The translations under genes were made by a program, and so were the position numbers. The notes beneath the pieces are model-generated. The model made no database searches. It was not told where the DNA came from and saw nothing but the letters and a program-made list of their open reading frames with translations. This document shows positions 46,857 through 58,229 of a stretch of DNA of 64,000 nucleotides, in pieces. Position 1 is the stretch's first letter, and each line of letters begins with the position of its first letter. Origin of the DNA: Hortaea werneckii (lineage: Eukaryota; Ascomycota; Dothideomycetes; Mycosphaerellales; Teratosphaeriaceae); the NCBI GenBank assembly GCA_037044905.1, contig JBAOKB010000037.1, positions 62,001 to 126,000 on the forward strand, written 5' to 3'.

Positions 46857-48614
46857 CTACAAAAGCTCCTTCGGATGATCGTGGTTGCAGTGGCTAGAGC
46901 CACGGCGTTTGACACCACTGGAGCTACGCTTGACCTTCGTCGTGCTGTTACCAGCTGGAATGCTTTCGAAGCTGGTTCCGTATTCGGCAACAGCAGCGGC
47001 AATCGCCTTGGTGTTTGCAACAAACGCTTCGAAGTTCAGATTGGTATAGTTGTCACCGACTTGATGGTAGTTTGGATCGAAGGCAACACCAGCAGTACCT
47101 CCGAACAAGGCCGCCTATTTGGGTGTCAGTATTTGCTTTCGCAAGATTCGTCATCGAGTGCCTTTCGCTTACCTCTTCCTCAGTCTTCTCCACCTCAGCT
47201 CCGGTGAACAGCCCACCTGCTGGGATGCCAGCGTCAAGGAAAGGGCCGTAATCACTTCGACCGGAGAACTCAGTGGGAACTGAGTTCAGTCCGTTGGAAG
47301 CGAACCAGTCTTCAAAGAAAGCCTCCGCCTGAGCTGATCCTGGAGGTCCAGAGAGATTGAATGCCGAGCCATCGCCGTCGTAAATGCCGAACATGTAGTT
47401 AGGGGAAGCGATCATGTCGAAGTTGAGGTAGAGCCGGATCTTCTCGACCTCGCTGGCGTTAAGATTGGTGACGTAGTGCTCGGAACCTAGCAGGCCAAAC
47501 TCCTCTGCAGACCAGAAGCAGAAACGCACTGCGTTGTTGACGCTGTACGAAGAAAGCTGGAGTGCTGTTTCAAGGATACCGATGATACCAGACCCATCGT
47601 CATTGATACCTGGGCCAGCGAAGACAGAGTCGGAATGCCCGCCGACAGCGAGGACATTCGACTGGTCTCCACCGACGGTCTGCGCAATGATGTTGTACCT
47701 ATAACTGTCAGAATAATTCCGAAGATCGCGTCGTTGAATTAGGACTCACGTGGTGCGGTTCTCAATCACACTGTTAACGAAGAGATCACCAGTAACTTCA
47801 CCAGCATCCAGAGCATTGAGAATAGCAGTGCCGTTTTCCAAGGTGGTGAAAAGACTTGGCACATAAGGACCTTCCGGCCTTGGTGGCTCTCCAAGGGTGC
47901 CACCACCCAGCGTCCCCTCTACATTGTTGTAGACGACAGCAGCCACAGCACCTGCCGCCCCGGCAAGAGAGGACTTCAGCCCAAACTCACATTCGCCTCT
48001 CGAGATGAGCGCAATTGCACCATCGACCTCTTCCGGATAGTCACCGGCTTCGCACCCGAGGTTGTTGACAGCAACGAAGGGTGCGGAGACATCTCCGGAA
48101 GGTGAGTACTCGAAGACAGCAGCCGACTGATTGACACCATCAACGGTGAAGTACCCGCTTGCTTGGCTATAGAGAGCAGTAAATGGCTGGCGGTAGTATG
48201 AGAAGTAGTCGGGATATTGGTCCAGGTAACCAGTGATCAAATCCAAGGTATTAGCATGGCCTGGAGAGCTGAAGACACGGTTACGGTTGGGCGTGCTGTA
48301 AGCAGCCTCTTGCAATTCCAAAGCCTTCTCCGACAGGTTGCCTTCGAGAATGGAAGCTTGGAGTGCTTCAGAGTCTACCAAAGGCAATCCGCCTGCCGTG
48401 CCGGTAGGAGAAGCAGCTGAGGTTGCAGTCGGGTATCCAGGGGGTCCATGGCCTTTTGGAGGCTTGCCCCAACCGCCCCAACCCCATCCTCCATGGTGCT
48501 TCCAACCACCTTTGTCATGGTCAGGATCCCACCATGGTTTGCCGGGGGTGATGCAGCAGAGGCTGTGTTCGCTAGACAGGCAGCGCCTGCAGTGATTGCG
48601 AGAATCCGAGCCAT
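46857..48614 (-). CDS. APE3: Vacuolar aminopeptidase Y (M28 metallopeptidase with PA domain), one frameshift
   Basis: 549 aa after restoring one base. Exons are 47750-48614, 47173-47698 and 46857-47114; introns are 47699-47749 (GTGAGT...TATAG) and 47115-47172 (GTAAGC...AATAG). A signal peptide (MARILAITAGAACLANTASA) is followed by a Gly/Trp/His/Pro-rich linker, reached only if one base is restored in the C5/G5 run at 48544-48548. The PA domain follows (GAIALISRGECEFGLKSSLAG). The M28 zinc ligands are visible in GGHSDS, GINDDGSG, WSAEEFGLLGS, LNFDMIAS and NYHQVGD. The enzyme removes N-terminal residues from peptides in the vacuole. The C-terminus is basic, then His-rich. The repaired reading closes to an exact multiple of three. 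Confidence 0.9.
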
Positions 48615-49904
48615 GATATCAAGAATTGGATAACGAAATGCCAGACTTCATGGTAGGCGGGATTCCAAGTTTTTTATAACCCGTCCACTCTACCTCCCAC
48701 CAGGACAAAGGTTGTGATCGGCTTAAGTCGTACCTGCAGGCATGCTTTCCCGTATACGCAGCGTGCGATTGCATTGCATCCGCGTCAGCCAATCGGTTTG
48801 ATAGCTTGCAAAAGGCACAAAGACGGTGTCCTGCAGAGACATGTCGCTAAGAGATATGGAAGCATCCCGGCTGCGAGCGATATGCGCCAAGTGATAGCAG
48901 ACTTCATCTGCGGGGTATGGAATGCTGAAGAGAGAAGGTAGCAAGGAACGCCAAGGCGGCCAAGACAGGGACAGTCAGTGTCCGAGTATCTTATGCCATC
49001 TCGACTCAAAAGGTTGGATTATCGCCATGATCTGGAGCAAGGTGGGCAGCGGCCAGGTTATGCTCAGCCGAGCGACGATCGACGGCGTGAGTACCTGCTT
49101 TGGAGGTGGTTTCCGATGCAAGATATAACGTCTCTCGAAAGCTTTCGCAGTATTCATTCGTCATCAGTCCGTCAGTTCGTCAGTGATCGTTGTTCTCCAG
49201 GACTATCAGTCAACAGTCGTTGGGAAAATCGCATAGAGTCGCTAAGGAAAGCGTTGGTGGAGAGATTGAAAATTCCAGTGAGCGTGGAAGAGAATCGTCT
49301 GTATGCTTTGAATCATCATCATCTTCAAAGCGCTTTCATCCTTGGAATGTTCAACGCAAACAAGAGAGGAGAAGATAAAGAACGCAGTCAACAGCATTCA
49401 TGAAGTCGGACTGGAGTAATAAAACACCGTATCTCACCATCAAGGTGCCCTGCCGAAGCTCGGCAAATCCTCCTCCGTCTTGCCCTGTTACCAATTCAGT
49501 CCAGTGCCAGCTCCACTTATCTACGGGGGGAGCACAAGACGACAACCAAGATAATCGTTGTGCAGATGTACCAGATTACGAGACTATACAATATGACTAC
49601 ATATTCCCATCCAGCCCCGTTAACCTTTAATACGTTGCGAGAAAGGTGACATCCAAAAAGGGAAAAAGAGAAGATCCCAAGGACACCCCGCCAAAAAAAA
49701 GCAAAACCTCCCTCACGACACAGTAAGACCAAACCCCATCTCCCCTCCCAAATCCCGCAACCCAAAACCCAACACAACCCTTCACTTCAAGAGAGAGGGA
49801 GCAAGAGAGTCAAAATCTTCCCTTGTCTCATTCGTCATCCCATCACAAAAACGCCTCACTCCTCAAAGCCCAAGGTCTGTGCCGTACTCCAGACGCGCCG
49901 CCCG
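48615..49904. other. Aminopeptidase promoter and myosin 3' flank
   Basis: A 1.29-kb region without a supportable gene. The aminopeptidase-proximal end carries the TATA box at 48672-48678. The myosin-proximal end is purine-rich on the plus strand. Confidence 0.45.
48672..48678 (-). promoter_or_regulatory. TATA box of the aminopeptidase gene
   Basis: Reads TATAAAA on the minus strand, 58 bp upstream of the start codon at 48614. This is the clearest TATA element in the window. Confidence 0.5.
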
Positions 49905-52900
49905 CTACAAAAAACCCTTATTGACACTGCTCTTGCGCTGAGGGACATCGAGACGGACATCGCCATTGACGCTACTGGGGAGACCGATGGAGGAGCCCCT
50001 ACGGCTGCCGCCGCCGTTGTCGCTGAGGGCGGCAAGGGTGCCGGAGCGGCGGACGCTGTGCTCGCGCTCGCGGGAGACGGCGCGCAGGGTATCCAGGTCG
50101 CGCTCGAGCTTGAGCGTCTTCTCGCGCTCCTCGCGGAGTTCGCGCTCGGCGCGTTTGGCGGTCAGCTGGGCGGAGGAGTCCGAGGCTTGCAGCTCGTCGA
50201 TGGTTTGTAGGAGGCGGTCGATTTTGTCGCGGGACTTGTTGAGGTCGTCCGTCAGCATCTGGGCCGACTTCTCGCGCCGTTCGATCTGCGACTGTAGGTC
50301 CTTGACTGTGCGGTCGACGTTGCGCACGCTGCGGGCTTCGGTGGCGCGGGTGGATTCGAGGGATTCTAGGAGGATTCGAGCTAGAAAATACCATTGTCAG
50401 TATGTGGTTCCCAATTGAGTATCAGTGGAGATCGCTTACCTCCTGAATCCGACCATGCAAGAAGCGCACATCCTGACTCCCGCTCGAATACCCTTTTGTC
50501 TCAAGATCGATACACTTCAGCTGAAGATCCTTAACACTCTTCTCAAGCGCAGCCTTCTCGCGATGGAGCTGCACGCTCGTCTCACGAGCATTGCCAATGT
50601 CCCTCTGCGTCTCCTGGCTAAGTTGCTCCGCACGTCTCATCTTGCCGATAGCAGCGGCAGCAATATCCTCCTTCTCCGCCAGCTGCGATTTCAGCGAGAG
50701 GACCTCGCGATCGAGTGAAGCGGCATCACGCTTCGCAGGCGATCCAGTGTTGGAGAGGTCTTCAAGCCTGTTGGCTGCTTCCTGCAAGCGGGATTCCAAG
50801 CTACGCTTCTGCTTGACCAGCTCGTCGCGCTCGGCCGCAACATCGTCGACGTTGGTGCGCAAGCCGCGGACCTGGCCTAGCAGCTCGACGATCTTGCTTT
50901 GCGCATCGTTGTGCGCAGTCACTGCCTCGTCGCGAGACTCGGACAGGCTTTGGACCGTGACCTCCAAGTCGCTGCTTCTCTTTGCTCCAAGAAGAGCTGT
51001 TGAGGACCTCGTCGTCCCACTTCCCGCGGAGCTCCTCCAGCTCATCACGCAGACGCCCGTTCTCGCTCCGCGCGTGGATGACATTGTCGCGTTCGACCTC
51101 AAGCTCATTGCTGAGCGAAGCCATTTCAGACTGGTACTTCTTCCTAGTCTGCTCCATACTGCTCTCCTTGTCCTCCAGATCCATCGCACGCTGCGACCGG
51201 TAATCTTCCAGCTCGTTCTGCAGACGCTTCTTGGACTGCAGGGCACTTTCCAGATCCGTTGACAGATCCTCAAGTCGTTCCTCATACTGCTGCGTCTGCC
51301 TCTGCAGATCTTCCACCAGCTGTCCATCTGCTTTCGCTCCGACATGATGCTGGCGCACGTCTCCTCCGCCTCCTTAGACTGGGACTTGGCGAACTGTTCC
51401 GCTCGCGAAGCCTTCAAGACGGCGATCTCGGCCTGCTCAAGTTTCTCGTAATACTCGTCCGCTCTGGTCTTGTAGAGATTGAGGCTGGCGGTAGTATCGA
51501 CGACCTTCGACGCCTCGGTATCCAGTCGGATCTGCATGTCAGAGAACTCCTGCAGCAACTGGGAGTGGTTCGCAGCCTCCTGCTCACGCTCATACTGCAA
51601 ATCCGCAAGCTCGGACTGCGCGTCTCTCAGCTCGACCTCGACGCTGTGCTTAGCCTGCTTGACATCGTCAAAAGCCTGCTTTGCTTCCGCGAGCTCGGAA
51701 ATAGCAGCATTGTGCGAGGTCAACAAGCCCCTGCGCGACTGCTCTTGCGAGTTGATAAGATCATACAGCTCTTCATGGCTCTTGGTCTGCACCTCCTTCA
51801 AGCTCAGCTGCCCAGTCCTGAGGTTATGCTCGAGCGCCGAGACCTTCTTGGCCGAATCATCCAACATATCATGAAGGCGGAAATTCTCTCGCTCAAGCTT
51901 AGCGACACGCCTTAAGCTGGGGCTCTCCATCTCATCAGCGTCCCACTGACCGGACGTTGCACCAGCCTTGGACGGCGAGCGGTCGACCTGCGCCTGGAGG
52001 TGACGGTTCTTGATCTCGCTCATCTGCAACTGGTTTTGCACTTCCTCCAGCTCCGCCGCGAGGTCCATACGGTTATTGTAAGTTACGGTATCCACCGTTC
52101 TGTCGGAGCGGGCAGAGTCATTACTGGCCTTGCTAATATGACGCGGCTGGTTCTGCGGCGTACCTGGTGTACCATCACGGAATGGTGTAGGGGAGAAGTT
52201 GTTCTTGCGGCCTTGCTCGCCCCAGTCTCTCCTGAACTGGGAAGGCGAAGAGCGGGCGTTGACCTGGCTACTGTTCATTTCTTCAAGGAGGGCGCGCTTG
52301 GAGTTCTGGTGGCGGTTCTCGTTCTCTTGCAAGTCCTCGACGTGCTGGTTGCGCACCTCACCTAGTTGCGCTTCGGCGCGAGAAAAGCGGTCAGTAGCCA
52401 TCTTGAGCGCGTTCTCCGCCGACTCAAGCTTCTGAGCGAGGTCAATGGTACGGCTGAGATCAGGTCTTGCGCCGTCCAGCTGTTCACTGCTTGGCAGGCG
52501 TCCATGCTCAGGATCGAACACCTTCTGCAGCAGTCTCAGATGCTCTCTAGCCTCGTTGAGTTCAGAGTTAGCCCCATCAAGCGCTTGTTGCACAGTGCGA
52601 GTGTTTCCTTGTGCCTGGCTGCGCAATTGTCGCTCCGTCTCAAGCTTCCTGTTAGCTTCTGCCAACTGAAGGCCAACAGCTGAAGCCTGCTGCTCTGCGT
52701 TGCGAGATGTCTTGTGCTCACGCTCAGCCTCCAACTTGAGATCTTCGAGGTTCAGAGTAAGCTTTTCCTTGGCCTTTTCAAGAGACGTGATGGTCAGCTG
52801 AGAATCGTTGAGCTGGCGCTGCAGCTTCTTGACTTCCTCGTCAGACTTCGTCTTCTCCGCCTGTATCTGTTGCATACGACCGCGCTGATTGTCAGACGCC

Positions 52901-55900
52901 TTGCTGTTCGAGCGGGCGATGTCCAGATTCTTCTGCTGGACCTTGTTCATCAGGGCACGGTTGTCGTTCTCGCTTGCAGTCAGTCTGCCCTTAATTGTCA
53001 CAAGCTCGCGCTGAAGGTGGGCCTTTTCTTGATCATGATGCAGCTTGAAAGCATCGCTCTCGCCGATAAAGGACTTCAGCTTCTGGATCTCATTGCCAAG
53101 CCTTGCCTTCTCTTCAGCCAAGGACTCTGCCTCTGCAGTCTTCACCTCCAGCTCTCGACGAGAGATGGCATGTCGTTCATTTGCCTGCTGGGTCACGCGC
53201 TTCTCGACTGCTGCTTCGACTTCAATCTTGGCCTCTTGAAGCTCAATAAACTTCTTTCTGAGGTCGGCAAGCTCGGCTTGGTATTCCTTACGCTCCTTGT
53301 CGGAGGTCTCTCTGGCGTTCGTCGCTCGGCGTGTAAGATCAGATTGGACGTACATTTCCTTCTCAATCGTGACCTTGCTGTCGTGCAAAGCATCATACTC
53401 GCGTTTGAGATCGTCGTACTCGGCAGTTGCAATACGCTTGACATCGTCACGAGACTGGCGTTCTCGGAGAGATCGGTCTGAGTCTGGAAAAGCTCGCCTT
53501 TGAGGTCATGAAGCTGGGCCTCGAGCATTTCCACTGCAGCGTTTGCAGAAGTCTGCTCTTCGAGCGCACGCTTGGCATCAGCAGCCTCACGCTCAAGCTG
53601 ACTCTGCTGAGTGCGCATGACCTCCATCTCCGCTTGAAGTTCCCGAAGACGGTTCTGCATACTGTCATGCTGCGTACTGAGGTGACTCTTCTCGTCCTCA
53701 AACCGCTTGCGGTCATCTTGGAACTTCTTCAGATCAGTCTTCAGGATGGCATGATCGCTGTCTTTTCTCCTGATGACATCCTCAAAGCTCGCGCAAGTAG
53801 ATGACAGATCAGACATTTGCTGCCGAATGCTTCGGTTCTCGTCCAGAAGGTCGCGGACCTGCCTCTTCGAGCCTTGCAGGTCCTGCTTGGCGCTGGACAA
53901 CTCGGCATCAAGGCGTGAATCATTCTCAAGCATCTTCGCTTCCAAGTCGCCCATCTTTCGTTCCTTAAGACTGACTTGGGACTGCAGCATGCGGATCTCG
54001 GTCTGAAGAGCCTCTTCTTCCTCGCTCCGTAGACTCTTCATCCGCTCGACTTCTTGCAGCTTGGCCTCGAGTTCCTCTACTCTACCAGCCAAACCTTCGC
54101 GCTCGCCTTCCAGACCAGCAAGGACACTTTCTTTCTCTTCCACTTCCGCTCTCCTCTGCTCTGCGAGGCCCTCGGCATTCTTGACAGCAGACAGAAGCTC
54201 ATCGATCTCGCCCTCACAGCGACCAAGTTCTTCCAGCACACTGCTGAGCTTCTCAGTCAACTCAGCCTCGCGATCCTGAAGCCGACGGAAGATCTCCTCC
54301 TTATCAAGAGCCAGGGCCCGCTCAGCTTCCAACGTCTGCTGGATCTTCTGCACTTCACCCTCGGCCTTCCTCCTTTCCTCATCCACCCTAGCACGATGCG
54401 CTTCCTCGGCCTCGCGCTCAGCCTGTAGGCGCTTAATCTCCTCTTCCCGCTTCTTAACTTCATTCGACTGCCTCGTCGCACCGAGAAGCGGGCGCATGCG
54501 CACGAACAAGCCTCCACCAGGGATTCGCCTGCATCGCAGCATAGACCTGGAAATTCCTCGCGACGACCCTCGCGGCGTCTGCACGATAGGCCTGCTTCCG
54601 GTACAGACGCCTCTGCACGAAACCGCGGGCCACGCATTGGAACTTCTCGACGATATCGCGGATAAGCTGATCGCGCTTCTCTTCCAGCTCAGCCAGCACG
54701 CCAGCGCGGAAGAAGACCTTGGTAAGGCCGACCCGGTACCAGCTTCTGTCCATGTTGAGCTTCTCAAGCATGATTGTGCAGACGCCTTGAGCGTCGAGCG
54801 TGCCTGCTCTCGGCATACCGGTGCAGAGGACTTCGTAGCGGGCGCGGAACTCGGCGAAGGGGAGACGGTTGGGGAAACCGGTGCGGGCGATTCGGATACC
54901 CTCCAAGACACCATTGCAGCGGAGCTGATCGAGGACAAGGGGCTTTTCGAAGAGTTTCGCGCGTTTCTTGTGGTTTGGCAAGATGCATCGAACGAAATGC
55001 GGATGCGTGCTGTGGAGCTGGTTCATGAGGGTGGACAGCTGCTCCTTGTGTCGTTGGGCGACGGTGCGGAAGAGGCCCTTCTTCACTCTGCTGCTTCGGG
55101 CGACAGCTGTGCCTTCACTGTGCGCTATGGCTGACTCTGATTCTGGGTCTGCGCAGTCTGCGAACAGGCCTGCGATGTGCTTGTTCGAGCTCTCAGCTAA
55201 CAATTTGGTGAGGTTGTCGTTGAGAGGGTCCTTGTTCTTCTCCAGCCACCCTGTAGTTGAGTACTCTACTTCAGCGGCGTAGTGCGTGAGCATGAAGCCT
55301 TGACTCCTTAGACAAGCCTTGTACTTGGGGTTCTTACGGTCCCAAAGACCATGCAGCTTCTCCGTGAAACTCTTGTCCGTCGCCTTCGGCATCACTGAAT
55401 CTTCGTCAAGGCATGAGAAGATACCGATGGGGTTGGTAAGCTCAATCAGATCGATAGTTGGCTGCAGATCCCGTCCGAAGTCAATGAACTTCCATTCAAT
55501 CTGCTCGCGAGCGTACTCCTCCTGCTCAAGGACGAACATGTGGTGGTTGAAGAACTGCTGCAGCTTCTCATTCGTATAGTTGATGCAGAGCTGCTCGAAG
55601 CTGTTTTCCTCGAAGATTTCGAAACCAGCGATATCCAGCACTCCGATGAACCAAGTTTCCTGACCTGCAGTACTAGTAGATGACGAGGTATGCTGGAGTT
55701 GACGATTGATGCGGGAGACGAGATCGCCGAAGCCGCGCTCGTAGATACCTTTCGCTAATGCGTCGAGGGCAAGGCGGGCTTGCTCAGGAGTCTGGACTTT
55801 CTCAACCCATTCGTGTCCAGCCCGGACGCGAGGATGAAGAAGACCTTTCACAAAGGCCTGCGAATCGACGCCCAGGAGCTGACAGGCTTTCCACACGCTG

Positions 55901-57327
55901 TCTTCGGCGCCCGGCGCCAACGCAGCTTGATCTGCTCGGAGTGACTCTTTTGCGACTGCGATATTGCCAAGATGTAACACGGCACCAATAGTCTTCAGGA
56001 TGGCCGTCTGCTCCTTCTCCGAGAATTTCATGACGTGGAATGCTTCGAGCAACGCGTTCCACTCCTGCGAATCGCTGACTCCAGCGATGATCTCATTTCC
56101 GTAACGTGTGTACTCAAAGCCCTCCGTATCCATGCCTTCGAGCAGCAGCTCCTTCTTCGTCCTCGAATCCGCTCCTTGCAAGAGCTGGTAAAAGATGTGG
56201 TAGTTTCTCTCCGACCCATTGACCTTTACGACTCTTGACTTTTCCAGGAGATACCAGTCGATGAAGGCTCCGGCGATCTGACCCGAGCGCGTGAACTCGA
56301 TCCGAATGAACTTGCCGAAACGTGAAGAGTTGTGGTTTCGCACCGTTTGCGCGTTTCCGAAGGCTTCCAGTATAGGGTTTGCACGCAAGATCTGCTCGGA
56401 CAAATTGCTGTGCTGACCGCCCTCTCGACTCGTCGGCCTATTTTCTGATATCCTTCTCGAGCGCGGTGTCACACCGTGATTGTCCGAGGTGGCCACTGCA
56501 GCTAGATACTGGATCACTTTCTTCGTATTCTCCGTCTTGCCAGCTCCTGACTCGCCGGTGACCAGGATGCTTTGGTGTTCGCCCTCGTCTACCAGATTTC
56601 GGAAAGCTTCATCGGCCATGGCGAAGATATGCGGTCTTGTGTCTTCTCTGCTTTGTCCTTTGTACATTCGAACGTAATCGTTACCGTAGATCGGTAGAGG
56701 CGTGTAAGGATTTACTGTGACCAAGAAGAGTCCAGAGTAGGTGTAGATCAGATCGCTGAGGTATCGGGTCTCTAGATTGTGAACGACGGAGGGTTCGTTC
56801 AGGTGGGTGAGTTCGGCCATATCGTCTGCCTTGTCGAATTTGGCTGGATTGACCTTGTCTACCTCATCGGCGGACACTTCTCGCTGACTACCATCGTCAC
56901 ATTGTATGCGCAGCTCGTTGTTGGGCAGGTCCTCCACCACGAAGCCTCTCGTGAAGGCCGACTGAGCATCGCGTACCCATACATACCGTTTTCCGCTGAA
57001 GTCATTCTCGCCTTCGATTCCTCTTATACGCGGCTCCTCGGCGCCGTCTGGTCCCTCCTGCTTGATGAAAGAGGGCGCAAAGGTACCGGCAGGGGTGCTG
57101 TTCCTCACACTACCGGTCCTCTTCATGGTCCCGCTTGATAAAGACATGCGCAAATCTGAGACTGAGTTGTTGCGCGCATGAGCTCCTGGCGGAGGTAGGC
57201 CTGGCTGCATGATACTCGACTTGGATCGAGCATGTCCCGGCGGCGGGCCAGGCGAAGGAGTATCCTCTTTGCCGCGACCAAAAGGAGAAGTTGGCCACCG
57301 CGGGCCATTCGGGTTCTGAGCGCTCAT
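49905..57327 (-). CDS. myoB: Class II myosin heavy chain, five indel breaks
   Basis: About 2454 aa after allowing for five indels, matching fungal class II myosins of roughly 2400 residues. A disordered N-terminus (residues 1-110) precedes an SH3-like fold (RYVWVRDAQSAFTRGFVVEDL). The motor has the P-loop GESGAGKT (258-265), switch I NHNSSRFGKF (331-340) and switch II DIAGFE (565-570). A lever arm with IQ-like sequence (FQCVARGFVQRRLYRKQ) ends in NPWWRL. Then comes a coiled-coil tail of about 1450 residues. It drives the contractile ring and septation. One intron, 50381-50439, is near the 3' end. Breaks: extra T near 54508, missing base near 53451, missing A at 51332-51334, extra T near 50966, and missing C near 50369. 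The corrected length is an exact multiple of three. Confidence 0.9.
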
Positions 57328-58229
57328 TGCTGTCGTTTCTCGTCCAATGTCAGGATGTACATTCGTCGACCTCGTGTATTCGTCTCGCTCGCTATATCCG
57401 GTGCGGGTGCATTGCGCTGAGCATCGATCCTGGAGCGTCAGTTGGGTCTATGAGGACTGTTGTCGGTGTCGTCCCGTCGTGCGTCGGATGCGACGACAGT
57501 GTCGAGAGTAGTGTGGTTGATTAGGGATGTTGGTAGGACCTGCTCGGCTTTGCGGCGTGTTGGGTTGGTGGTTTGTTTACCTGCGTAAAGCTACCGCTTG
57601 CCCCATGCGGAAGGTATCGCGGGGGACGGCAACGGCAGCCGCGCTAGAACCGCGTGGCCCGTGACACCTCCGGCGCGCCGCTCATCAGCAGTCTACGGAG
57701 GTAGTGCCACCGATGCCCTTTAGCACATGTCTTGGCGAGGTGCTTCACAACTGGACCCTCTACATACATTACATAGTACCTACATAGTAGGTGGTTCGTA
57801 CAGTACTACTCTCGCGCTTCATCCATCTCGAGGGCGATAGATCTTCGCGTCCACTTCGCGTCCAATCGCCCATAGACGCATTCAACAGTCTGCGCTCAAT
57901 ATACTATCTCTGATCTGCGATAGGAGCTTGGCTGCGCTGTCCGAGAAAGACACCACCAACCGTGAGACGCGCCTCTTTGCTCCAGTGAAGTGAGCGGTGA
58001 AGGCTTGCTGGAGGTCAGTGTGAGGTCAACTCTGCCTGTCTGCCGCGCTCGTACAGTGAGGTGGTCATTGCTACTGCCTCTCCATCGTCGAGCCTGCCTT
58101 TGCTACATCGACTCGTCATGAGCCTTTGCTCCCCCAGCTAACCAAGCTAACTTCGACGCTCGTCACTTCCGCGCCACATCACAAACCGGAAGGAGCACTC
58201 AGTCGCGTCGCGCCGCGTCGCCTCATCTG
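57328..58229. promoter_or_regulatory. Divergent intergenic region, myosin / zf-C3H1 gene
   Basis: A 902-bp region between two divergent starts. It contains ACCTAC-ATA-GTAGGT (57778-57792), an inverted repeat related to the TACCTAGGTA words elsewhere. Confidence 0.45.
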
